64,000 bases of DNA from Candidatus Skiveiella danica (GTDB taxonomy: Bacteria; Pseudomonadota; Gammaproteobacteria; Burkholderiales; Burkholderiaceae_C). This document shows positions 55,867 to 63,569 of this stretch, piece by piece. Position 1 is the first letter of the stretch. The number at the start of each line of letters is the position of its first letter. The position numbers and the translations under genes were made by a program. The DNA is taken from contig JADKHE010000002.1 of the NCBI GenBank assembly GCA_016721925.1, forward strand, positions 343,474 to 407,473. Direction: 5' to 3'. Below the pieces are notes generated by a model. It searched no databases and was not told the DNA's origin. It worked only from the letters and a program-made list of their open reading frames with translations.

Positions 55867-56547
55867 TTATCGGCGATTCCCGATCGCCAAACGGTCCATG
55901 TGTGCGTCTGGTTGCGGCGGCGTCTTCGGTTTGAAATCGCAGTTCGCGGCGACGGCACACTGCCAGCACTGTGGCTTGCGCGCCTGGCACACGTAGCGCC
56001 CAAGCAGGATCAGCCAGTGGTGCGCATCCACCCGGTAGGCGGGGGGGATGCGTTTCAGCAGCTTCATTTCCACTTCAAGCGGCGTCTTCCCCGGCGCCAG
56101 CCCGGTGCGGTTGCTCACGCGGAAGATGTGCGTGTCCACGGCACAAGTCGGCTCGCCGAACGCGACGTTCAGCACCACGTTGGCGGTCTTGCGCCCCACG
56201 CCGGGCAGGGCCTCCAGTGCCTCGCGCGTGCGCGGCACCTGGCCGCCGTGCTGCTCTACCAGGATGCGGCAGGTCTGCAGCAGATGTTTCGCCTTGCTGT
56301 GGTACAGGCCGATGGTCCTGATGTGGCCTTCCAGCCCTTCAAGGCCCAGATCCAGCATTTTCTGCGGCGTGTTCGCCACCGGAAACAGTCGGCGGGTGGC
56401 CTTGTTGACCCCCACATCGGTGGCCTGGGCCGACAGCAGCACGGCGGCCAGCAGCTCGAACACGTTGGTGTATTCCAGCTCGGTGACGGGATGCGGGTTG
56501 GCCGCCTGGAGGGTGGCGAAGAAGGCCTCGATCTGCGCGGATTTCAT
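55867..56547 (-). CDS. nth: Endonuclease III (DNA glycosylase/AP lyase)
   Basis: A 226-residue base-excision repair enzyme that removes oxidised pyrimidines. The helix-hairpin-helix LPGVGRKTANVVLNVAFG holds the catalytic Lys, CAVDTHIFRVSNR the catalytic Asp, and CQARKPQCWQCAVAANC the 4Fe-4S cluster. Single gene, convergent with the receptor gene. Confidence 0.97.
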   Translation of the reverse strand: MKSAQIEAFFATLQAANPHPVTELEYTNVFELLAAVLLSAQATDVGVNKATRRLFPVANTPQKMLDLGLEGLEGHIRTIGLYHSKAKHLLQTCRILVEQHGGQVPRTREALEALPGVGRKTANVVLNVAFGEPTCAVDTHIFRVSNRTGLAPGKTPLEVEMKLLKRIPPAYRVDAHHWLILLGRYVCQARKPQCWQCAVAANCDFKPKTPPQPDAHMDRLAIGNRR

Positions 56548-56575
56548 GGGGCGCAGTGTAAGGCGGGCCAGCGTG

Positions 56576-57601
56576 TCACAGGGGTATGAACGAACTCACG
56601 GTGTCCCAGGCGGTGCGCCGGGGCTCGCCCACCTGTTCCAGACGGGCGGCGATGGACTTCCAGATGGCTTCGCTGTCGCTGTCGTGCACCAGCCCGCCAT
56701 CGAGGAAACGCAGGCCTTGCGGGCGCGTGGACTGCTCGACCCGCGCGCGGGTGGCGGCATCGGGGGCCATCCCGATCAGTTCGGGGGCACGGTGGATGTC
56801 CTGGAAGGCCAGCCGCACCCGGTCGAGCAGTGCCTCGTTGCGCTTCATGTCGGCGCTGAACAGCAACACGAGAAAACGCCAGTCGGGCACCAGCGAGCGA
56901 TGCAGACCGGACGCCAGATTGGAGCGCGCCACCGCAATCACGCGGCAGGGGTGCTCGCCCATCATGAACTCCACATAGTCGCTGCCACTGTCCAGATCGG
57001 ACTCCCCCGCAAGGCGGCGGCTTTCTTTCGGCAGGCTGTGTTGTTGGGCCAGCCAATGCACGAGGCCAAAGGCGCCGTTGCCGTATGCCGCGCAGACCAC
57101 AACCCGGTGGTAGGCCTCCGGGTCGGGCAGCGACTGGGCCTGGGGCAGGCGCATCGGCATCATGAGTTGGCGCACGACCGAGGTGGGTGCGTACTGTCTG
57201 CCGCGTTTCATCTGCTCGCGCAGCGCGAGCACACGGCGCCCGAATTGCTCCGGCGTCTCGCTCGAAGGCGACAGCAGCATCGACCAAGTCGTCATCAGCA
57301 GGCGCCGGCCGCGGCTGTGGTGCACGACGGTCTGGTCATGATGGCGCGGGTCCTGGCGGATGCGGTCGAACAGGGTGCGCACCGCCTGCTTCGGGCCCTC
57401 CGCCCAATGCAGGAACCATCCGCTCTGGTAGAGCAGTGCAACGTGGATGCCGACCGCCGGGTTGTGGCGCAGGGCGTGTTCACGGATGTCTTCCATCGTC
57501 GCGTAGACGCCGTTGCGGTCCGACACCTCGCTGGCGCAGATGACACGTTCAACCTCTTCCTCACCAGGCTGGGCTTCAAGGGGCGGGAGTCGGCTGTGCA
57601 T
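56576..57601 (-). CDS. Degenerate BLUF-like protein with unknown C-terminal domain
   Basis: A 341-residue protein. Residues about 17-112 look like a BLUF sensor domain (IREHALRHNPAVGIHVALLY, FLHWAEGPKQAVRTLFDRI, QDPRHHDQTVV), but the Tyr normally in xxYxS is Cys (ICAS) and the flavin-contacting Gln of FLQxLEG is His (FLHWAEG). The remaining about 200 residues (HRVVVCAAYGNGAFGLVHWL, VPDWRFLVLLFSAD) vaguely recall a small GTPase without its P-loop Lys; this is a weak guess. No ribosome-binding site; the start is uncertain. Function unknown. Confidence 0.65.
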   Translation of the reverse strand: MHSRLPPLEAQPGEEEVERVICASEVSDRNGVYATMEDIREHALRHNPAVGIHVALLYQSGWFLHWAEGPKQAVRTLFDRIRQDPRHHDQTVVHHSRGRRLLMTTWSMLLSPSSETPEQFGRRVLALREQMKRGRQYAPTSVVRQLMMPMRLPQAQSLPDPEAYHRVVVCAAYGNGAFGLVHWLAQQHSLPKESRRLAGESDLDSGSDYVEFMMGEHPCRVIAVARSNLASGLHRSLVPDWRFLVLLFSADMKRNEALLDRVRLAFQDIHRAPELIGMAPDAATRARVEQSTRPQGLRFLDGGLVHDSDSEAIWKSIAARLEQVGEPRRTAWDTVSSFIPL

Positions 57602-57756
57602 GGGCTGAAGGGGGGGGGATAGGAAACTTCCTAGATGTCGGCAATTTATCACGAAGACGTTGCGGCCCTCAGACGATCGGGATTCATCCTTGCGCCCGGT
57701 GAAGGGCTTGCATGCTGCTCGGGGTATGCGACCGGCTTCGCGTGCGAATCGTCGAC

Positions 57757-58491
57757 TTACGCGGTCAGCGTGCGCCTGAACAGGCTGAACAGGCACTCCC
57801 AGTGCCGTTCCGCCGCCGCCTGGTTGTAGATGCCAGCGCGCAGCGGAAACACAAAGCCATGCTCGACCCCCGGATACCACTCGATGCGGTGCGCCGTGCC
57901 GGCGGTTTTCAGCGCTGACTCCAGCTTCTGGATGTCGGCCGGTGGCGCCCATTTGTCGATCTCGGCGCAGGCAAAGTAGCTCTCGCACAGGATTCTGGGC
58001 GCCATCAAGTGCGGCGAATCGGGCTGGTCGGTCGCCATGTTGGCGCCGTGGATGGACGCAATGCTGCTGAAGCGCCCGGGAAACTGCGCCGCCGCCCACA
58101 TCACGAACGGCCCGCTCATGCAGTAGCCCACCGCGCCGATGCGGCTGGCGTTGGCCTGCGGCTGGGCATCGACAAATTGCAGCAGCGCGGCAGTATCGAC
58201 TCCGGTGGTGCGGGCATTGAGCGTGGCCATGAAGCCGAACATCTCGGCCATGCCGGCTTCGGTGCGCTCCTTGAGCCAGTAGTCACGGCTGTTGCGGTAG
58301 TACAGGTTGGGCAGCACCACGTAGTAGCCGACGGCCGCCAGGCGGCGCGCCATGTCGTGCAGTTCCTCGCGCTTGCCCGGCGCGTCCATGTAGAACAGCA
58401 CCACGGGGAAGGGGCAGCCTTCCTCCGGATGGACCACAAAGGTGTTCATGGCGCCGTCGGCGGTCGGGATGTCCAGGTGCTGTTCGATCAT
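57757..58491 (-). CDS. Dienelactone hydrolase family protein
   Basis: A 244-residue alpha/beta hydrolase with FPVVLFYMDAPGKREELHDM, the nucleophile Cys in GYCMSGPFVMWAA and the catalytic His in GVEHGFVFP, as in dienelactone hydrolases. GGAGA precedes the ATG at 58491. The 155 bases before nothing else on this strand hold no visible feature. Substrate unknown. Confidence 0.9.
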   Translation of the reverse strand: MIEQHLDIPTADGAMNTFVVHPEEGCPFPVVLFYMDAPGKREELHDMARRLAAVGYYVVLPNLYYRNSRDYWLKERTEAGMAEMFGFMATLNARTTGVDTAALLQFVDAQPQANASRIGAVGYCMSGPFVMWAAAQFPGRFSSIASIHGANMATDQPDSPHLMAPRILCESYFACAEIDKWAPPADIQKLESALKTAGTAHRIEWYPGVEHGFVFPLRAGIYNQAAAERHWECLFSLFRRTLTA

Positions 58492-58648
58492 GGGGTCTCC
58501 GGGAGGGGGCTCGGTGGGGCGGTTGCCGAAGTCCCGCAGGTTAGACGCCAATGGGTGCGGCAGGCTGTCGCGCCAGCGTCAAAACCCTGCTGCCATGTCA
58601 GAATGCCCGCACGTCGAATTCATTGCCCCGCCCAGCGGGCCCCACGCC

Positions 58649-59857
58649 ATGTCCCTCCAGTTTGCCGACCGCCTGAACAACGTCGAAACCTCCGCCATCC
58701 GCGAACTCTTCAAGCTGCTGGGCAAGCCCGGCATCATCAGCTTTGCCGGCGGCTTCCCCGACAGCGCGATGTTCGACGTCGACGGCATCCGAGCCGCCGT
58801 CAATGCCGCACTGACCGAAGAGGCCGGCGGCGCGCTGCAATACGGTGCCACCGAGGGCTACGGCCCGCTGCGAGAGCAGCTCGCCGCCTTCATGACGGGC
58901 AAGGGCTGCACCGCCGTGGCACCCGAGAACCTCATCGTCACCACCGGCAGCCAGCAGGCGCTGGACCTGCTGGGCAAGACGCTGATCTCCCCCGGTGACA
59001 AGGTCATCGTCGAGGGCCCCACCTTCCTGGCCACCATCCAGTGCTTCCGGCTGTACGGCGCTGAGCTGATCAGTGCGCCGATCGACGGCAACGGCGTGAA
59101 GACCGAAGAGCTGGAGAAGCTGATCGTCGAGCACAAGCCCAAGTTCGTCTACCTCATCCCCACCTTTGGCAACCCCAGCGGCGCGATGCTGAGCCTGGCC
59201 CGCCGCAAGGCCGTGCTGGAGATGGCCGTGCGCCATCAGACCCTGATCGTCGAGGACGACCCTTACGGTGACCTGTATTTCGGCCAGACGGCGGACGACC
59301 GCCCACCGCCCAGCCTGCTGGCCATGAGCCCGCTGGTGCCCGGCAGCCGCGAGCTGCTGGCGCACTGCGGCAGCCTCAGCAAGGTGCTGAGCCCCGGCCT
59401 GCGCGTGGGCTGGATGATCGCTCCGGCCGAACTGCTGGCCAAAGCCACCATGTGCAAGCAGTTCAGCGACGCGCACACCAGCACCTTTGCCCAGGCCACC
59501 GCCGCCCAGTACCTGAAAGCCGGCCGCATGCCTGGCACGCTGGCGCATGTGCGCCGGGTGTACGCGGAACGCGCCCAGGTGATGTGCGACGCACTGCGCC
59601 GCGAACTGGGAGACGCCATCGAGTTCGTGCAGCCCCAGGGCGGCCTGTTCGTCTGGGCGCGCCTCACGGGTGCCGGCGGCAAGGTCAGCGATGGTGCCGT
59701 GTTCGCGAAGTCGGCCATCGACAAAGGGGTGGCCTTCGTCCCCGGCGCGCCGTTCTACTGCGCCCATCCCGATCACGCGACGCTGCGGCTGAGCTTTGCG
59801 ACGGTGGGGGTGGAGAAGATTGTGGAGGGGGTGGGGCGGTTGGGCTCGGCTCTTTGA
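58649..59857 (+). CDS. PLP-dependent aminotransferase (2-aminoadipate/aromatic type)
   Basis: A 402-residue fold-type I aminotransferase. GKPGIISFAGGFPDSAMFD and QYGATEGYGPLREQLAAFM are typical of the LysN/ARO8/MocR-related group. VEDDPYGDLYF contacts PLP and GSLSKVLSPGLRVGW carries the PLP lysine. Such enzymes transaminate 2-aminoadipate, branched or aromatic amino acids; the substrate here is not determined. The start at 58649 gives the conserved N-terminus. Confidence 0.92.
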   Translation: MSLQFADRLNNVETSAIRELFKLLGKPGIISFAGGFPDSAMFDVDGIRAAVNAALTEEAGGALQYGATEGYGPLREQLAAFMTGKGCTAVAPENLIVTTGSQQALDLLGKTLISPGDKVIVEGPTFLATIQCFRLYGAELISAPIDGNGVKTEELEKLIVEHKPKFVYLIPTFGNPSGAMLSLARRKAVLEMAVRHQTLIVEDDPYGDLYFGQTADDRPPPSLLAMSPLVPGSRELLAHCGSLSKVLSPGLRVGWMIAPAELLAKATMCKQFSDAHTSTFAQATAAQYLKAGRMPGTLAHVRRVYAERAQVMCDALRRELGDAIEFVQPQGGLFVWARLTGAGGKVSDGAVFAKSAIDKGVAFVPGAPFYCAHPDHATLRLSFATVGVEKIVEGVGRLGSAL

Positions 59858-59982
59858 GGGGATGCCTGCGCACGCTCAACCGATCCGACCGGCATTCGAC
59901 CAGGGACGCATCGTCGATCCCGTCTGCCACCCCTCCCCGAAGGGCCTGCGACCCTGAGATCTTGAAGCGTTCTGACCATTCC

Positions 59983-60026
59983 CCAGCGTGGAATGGTCGT
60001 TGTCTGCTATGAAATCAGTAGGGGTC
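59983..60026 (+). repeat. Dispersed 44-bp repeat, copy 9
   Basis: CCAGCGTGGAATGGTC, seven bases, GCTAT, tail with TAGG. Exact head consensus. The preceding GACCATTCC makes a perfect 9-bp inverted repeat with GGAATGGTC around CCAGCGT. It overlaps the last codons and stop of the MaoC gene on the minus strand. Confidence 0.9.
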
Positions 60027-60515
60027 GCAGAGCTGCACCATGGGCGCGTGCAGCCGGGGCAGCCTCACCTTCTCGGTGGGCGCAAGCACCCGTGCGGTGC
60101 CGTGCATCACGCTGGCACCCTTCTGGTTGACGATCTGGCAGTCCAGCTCCACCCGTTTCTTTTCGTCGTCCTTGGTCAGCACCGTGACCGTGACGGTCAG
60201 CGTGTCGCCGATCCGCACCGGCTTGGTGAAATGCAGGGTCTGGTCCATGTAGATGGTGCCGGGGCCGGGCAGCTGGGTGCCCAAGACCGCGGACACCAGC
60301 GCGCCACCCCACATGCCGTGGGCGATGACGCCGTGGAACAGGGTGTCATTGGCGTATTTCGCGTCCAGATGGGCCGGATTGGTGTCGCCGGAGACAGCGG
60401 CAAAGGCCATGATGTCGGCCTGTGAAAGGGTGCGCTGCAGGAAAGCGCTCTGGCCGACGACGATTTCGGCAAAGGTGACGTTTTCGATCCATTCGCTGTC
60501 GTGGGGCTGGGTCAT
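60015..60515 (-). CDS. MaoC-type (R)-specific enoyl-CoA hydratase
   Basis: A 166-residue hotdog protein. SGDTNPAHLDAKYANDTLFH is the hydratase-2 motif with catalytic Asp and His, followed by GVIAHGMWGGALVSAVLGTQ and PVRIGDTLTVTVTVL. PhaJ-like proteins and the N-terminal part of phosphate-acetyltransferase fusions look like this. The role could be supplying (R)-3-hydroxyacyl-CoA for polyhydroxyalkanoate. ATG at 60515 starts the conserved part. Its 3' end runs into a dispersed repeat. Confidence 0.88.
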   Translation of the reverse strand: MTQPHDSEWIENVTFAEIVVGQSAFLQRTLSQADIMAFAAVSGDTNPAHLDAKYANDTLFHGVIAHGMWGGALVSAVLGTQLPGPGTIYMDQTLHFTKPVRIGDTLTVTVTVLTKDDEKKRVELDCQIVNQKGASVMHGTARVLAPTEKVRLPRLHAPMVQLCDPY

Positions 60516-60686
60516 GGGAGGGCTCAATGGGTGGTCAATCGCTGGCTGAAAGCGCCAGCCCCAAGTATGCACGGCGCGGACCCCTTCGAAACGCAAGTGC
60601 TGACCCGCCTGGGAGCCGCTTGCACGAGCGTCTGCGCCTGGGCGCCGTGCGGCGAAGCGGGCGCCGGGCTGGCCGACGGGCGCCGA

Positions 60687-61112
60687 TCAGTCGTGCCCTT
60701 TGCCCTTGTTCCCTTTGTCGTGGCCCTTGCCGTTGTCATGACCGTTGTTGCCCTTGTGGCCCTTGCCGCCCCCATGTTCGGCGCGGTACTGGGGTGCATA
60801 GACGTTGGTGTACCAGGTGTCCTGGACAAAATAGACGGGCCGCCCGCAGGCGTTGTAGCGCTGGCAATGCTTGCGCCAGTTCTTCTCGTGGCCGGGCGGC
60901 ACCCGCAGGTAGACGGGCTGGTACACCACACCGACCGGCTGCTGGATGACCACCGGCCGGGCGTAAACCAGCTGCGGTGGCGGCATGCCGCCGATGTCAA
61001 TGTGGCCGTAGAAGCCGGGCTGGCCGATGTTGACCGAGACATCAACATTGGTGGCGGCCAGTGCCGTGCCGCTCAGGGCCACGAGCGCGGCGCCCAGGAG
61101 TACATGTTTCAT
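60687..61112 (-). CDS. Secreted small protein with Gly/Lys/His-rich tail
   Basis: A 141-residue preprotein: signal peptide (KHVLLGAALVALSGTALA), a central part with GFYGHIDIGG, PVVIQQPVGVVYQPVYL and two cysteines (HCQRYNACGRPVYF), and a low-complexity tail made of GKGHDKGNKGKGHD-type repeats. It resembles periplasmic hypothetical proteins common in Burkholderiales. The tail could bind metal or polyanions. No known function. Confidence 0.78.
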   Translation of the reverse strand: MKHVLLGAALVALSGTALAATNVDVSVNIGQPGFYGHIDIGGMPPPQLVYARPVVIQQPVGVVYQPVYLRVPPGHEKNWRKHCQRYNACGRPVYFVQDTWYTNVYAPQYRAEHGGGKGHKGNNGHDNGKGHDKGNKGKGHD

Positions 61113-61420
61113 GGTTTTGCCTTTTGCTTTCAAGTGAGGGTTCTGTCCTTGCGTGGACATCTGGCGGAATTTTTTCAATGGGCGGATCCTGCCCTGGTTT
61201 CCCATTGCGCCTCTAAGCGCCGGTTACACGCCCGGTGCCCCAGCGGTACAAAGTGCCCGCACCGCTGTGCGAGACGGGGTGGGTGTGGCTGCAGGCTAAT
61301 GAATTGCGGCGCGGGTGTCCGTTTGCTGGCGCACATAACGCAGTGCACGCCCCAGGCGCTACTGCCGCCGATGCCTGACCGGGATGATTCAACAAATCCC
61401 GGCTATCTTTTTGCCTCGTC
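61113..61420. other. Intergenic region (308 bp) before the repeat at the yihY 3' end
   Basis: I see no gene here. Near its right end an inverted repeat CCGGGAT / ATCCCGG (61379-61402) followed by CTATCTTTTT could terminate rightward transcription, but no rightward gene precedes it. Confidence 0.5.
61379..61412 (+). terminator. Possible orphan terminator
   Basis: CCGGGAT, 10-base loop, ATCCCGG, CTATCTTTTT. Good shape, but no gene on this strand lies upstream. Confidence 0.4.
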
Positions 61421-61464
61421 CCAGCGTGGAACGGTCGCTGTCAGCTATTGAATCGGGCGTCTCC
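61421..61464 (+). repeat. Dispersed 44-bp repeat, copy 10
   Basis: CCAGCGTGGAACGGTC, seven bases, GCTAT, eight bases, GCGTCTCC. On the minus strand it supplies the stop codon (TAG) and last residues of the yihY reading frame. Confidence 0.88.
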
Positions 61465-62686
61465 AGGGGGCTCGTGATCCCAACTGGTTGGCGTAGACCC
61501 AGGTGTATTCGGCGCCAAGAAGGAAGACCTGTGCCGAGCAGTAGACCCAGGCGATCAGCACCACCAGCGAGCCCAGCGCGCCGAAGCCGGACGCCACGCT
61601 GCTCGTGCCCAGGTACAGGCCGACCAGCATCTTGCCCACGGTAAACAGCAGCGCGGTGACCGCGGCACCGCGCCAGACGTCGCGTCAGGAGATGCGGGCG
61701 CGCGGCAGGGTCTTGTAGATCATCGCGAAGAGCAGGGTGAAGATGCTGAACGAGACGGCGAAGTTGAGCACCTCCAGCGGCACGTCCCAGCCCTGCAGCA
61801 AGCTGCCCGACCACTTACCCAGGGCCGCGACGGCGGTGCTCAGCACCAGCGACATGGCCAGCAGAAAGCCCAGACTGAGCATCAGCCCGAACGAAAGCAG
61901 CCGCGTGCGCAGCAGGTTCCGAAGCCCCGACTGCCCCGTGATCGCAGGCACACGCCAGATGCGGTCCAACGCGCTTTGCAGCTCAGCGAAGACAGCGGTT
62001 GCGCCGATCAGCAGCATCACGACCCCGACCAGCGTCGCGATCACACCCTTGGCCGGCTCCCGCGCGGCGGCGAGCAAGCCCTCGACCGCCACCGCGCCGC
62101 CCTGGCCCAGGGCGTCGCGCAACTGCCCCACGATTTCGCCCTGCGCCGCTGCCTGCCCGAACACCATGCCCGCCACGGCGACCACGATGATGAGCAGCGG
62201 CACCAGCGAAAACAACGTGTAGCACGACAGGGCGGCGCCCATGCTGGGGGCGTAGTCTTCGACCCAGGCGATGACGGTGGACTTGATCATCGGCCACTGG
62301 CGGCCTGAAACGGTGTCTGTCGCTGAAGTCCGGGCTGGCCCCGGGTCTGGTTTCGGTGCGATGCCCGGCGGCGTCGTCGTGTCGGACTCTGCACGCCGGA
62401 CGCCGTGCCCGGGGTCTTCGGCGAAGGCCGTCACTGCCCCGGACAGCGCAGTCAGCAGCCAGCTGCCTGACCGGGGGCGGGTTGCGGGCGGGCGCGGCCG
62501 GCCCCGATGGGCCAGGATCAGGTACGCCGTGGCGGCGGTGGCCGCGACAACCCCGCCGATCATCAGCGGCGAGGTCGCCCGTCGGCGCGCCCGGGTCTTC
62601 AGCGAATCCAGCCGGGAGAGGATGGCGGCCCGGTCGTTGGCAACGCGCCGCTCCGCGGACTGCAGGGCGGTCGATGCGTCATTCAT
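61445..62686 (-). pseudogene. yihY: YihY/BrkB-family membrane protein gene with internal stop
   Basis: A 414-codon reading frame for a YihY (virulence factor BrkB) membrane protein, with the conserved AWVEDYAPSMGAALSCYTLF and several helices (LVPLLIIVVAVAGMVFG, TLVGVVMLLIGATAVFAELQ). At 61685-61687 a TGA stands where the family has Trp in the R-I-S-W-R-D-V-W-R-G stretch. Beyond it the same frame continues with RDVWRGAAVTALLFTVGKM and GALGSLVVLIAWVYCSAQVF to the stop inside a dispersed repeat. A TGG to TGA change, or a sequencing error, explains it. Without readthrough only 333 residues are made, lacking the last helix. It has a long basic N-terminal extension. Confidence 0.85.
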
Positions 62687-63119
62687 TGTCCGGCTCCGGT
62701 GCGTGGATGCGTGTAGGCGCGAATGCCTGTGGGGGCGCGCCCAGCACGCACAGCTGGCGCCGGGTGGCGCGGAAAAGGGTGTCCTGGCTGCGCCGCATGA
62801 GGAGGAACACCAGCCCGCCCGCCACTGCGAAGCTCAGCAGCGCGGCGACCCCCAGTGCGCCGGACCAGCCGAGGATCTGCTGTTCCGCAAGGGCGGCCAC
62901 GCCCGCGCCGACCAGCGCCAGCCAGCCGGTCATCAGCAGCGCCGCCGCCGCCGCGCCAAGGCCAGCCATCAAGGCGAGACCCGCGCCGGCCTCCCTGCCT
63001 TCCAGAACGGCCAGCTGGAGCAGGTCGCGGAGCCAGTCCCGCAAGGCGTCGGTCAGCGAGGGCTGCCTGGCCGCGTGCGCCGATGTTGCCGGGTCGGCGA
63101 ACGCGTGGGGCTGGTCCAT
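62679..63119 (-). CDS. Phage holin-like (DUF1469 type) membrane protein
   Basis: A 146-residue protein with two hairpin-forming hydrophobic segments (about residues 48-75 and 85-107) between polar ends, as in the YqjE/actinobacterial holin-like family. It starts with SLTDALRDWLRDLLQLAVLE. It overlaps the yihY start by eight bases. In many Proteobacteria such genes sit with stress-induced membrane proteins; it is not evidence of a prophage. Confidence 0.75.
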   Translation of the reverse strand: MDQPHAFADPATSAHAARQPSLTDALRDWLRDLLQLAVLEGREAGAGLALMAGLGAAAAALLMTGWLALVGAGVAALAEQQILGWSGALGVAALLSFAVAGGLVFLLMRRSQDTLFRATRRQLCVLGAPPQAFAPTRIHAPEPDNE

Positions 63120-63367
63120 GGCGGGTCCGCTGCCTGCGCCGTCAGACGTTCAAGGCTCCGGCGCCTGCAAAGCAGCGCGGAGGTGGCGTGGCCATTAGCG
63201 ATGGCCGCATGGGTGTTGGCCTGCCGCTTGTCGCCGGCGTCGTGCAGTCGCACCGCTTCCTTCAGGTGCCGGATGGCCTTTTCGTGAAGCTCGATGGCCT
63301 TGTGCTGCCGGTTTTGCGGCGTGATGAGGGACATGGATACGGGTGCGCGTTGGGTTTCGGTGGTCAT
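63053..63367 (-). CDS. Small hypothetical protein
   Basis: A 104-residue ORF. Residues about 14-66 (QNRQHKAIELHEKAIRHLKE, RQANTHAAIANGHATSALLC) look like a helical, histidine-rich hairpin seen in small stress-type proteins of Burkholderiales. The last about 30 residues are Arg/Pro/Thr-rich and lie in a 67-bp overlap with the next gene, so they may not be conserved. First gene of a likely three-gene unit with the holin-like gene and yihY. Function unknown. Confidence 0.6.
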   Translation of the reverse strand: MTTETQRAPVSMSLITPQNRQHKAIELHEKAIRHLKEAVRLHDAGDKRQANTHAAIANGHATSALLCRRRSLERLTAQAADPPWTSPTRSPTRQHRRTRPGSPR

Positions 63368-63569
63368 GGGTTGTCGGTCAGGAACTTGGGGCCTGCTCTC
63401 AGGCCAGTGACGGAATTCGCTTGGGGGCATGCTAGGGCCGCGGCCCGCCGTGATCTGTCTGTTGGCGCACCCAGGTGCTGTCATTCAGGCGACGCGCCTC
63501 AGGGTTTCCGGGGCTGTGCGGCGGGCCGGCGTTGGGCACACTGGATTGACACCACCCGAGGAGACACCC

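Noticed and set aside
62679..63119. Holin-like protein as evidence of a prophage
   Set aside because: This family is common on chromosomes and no other phage gene is present.
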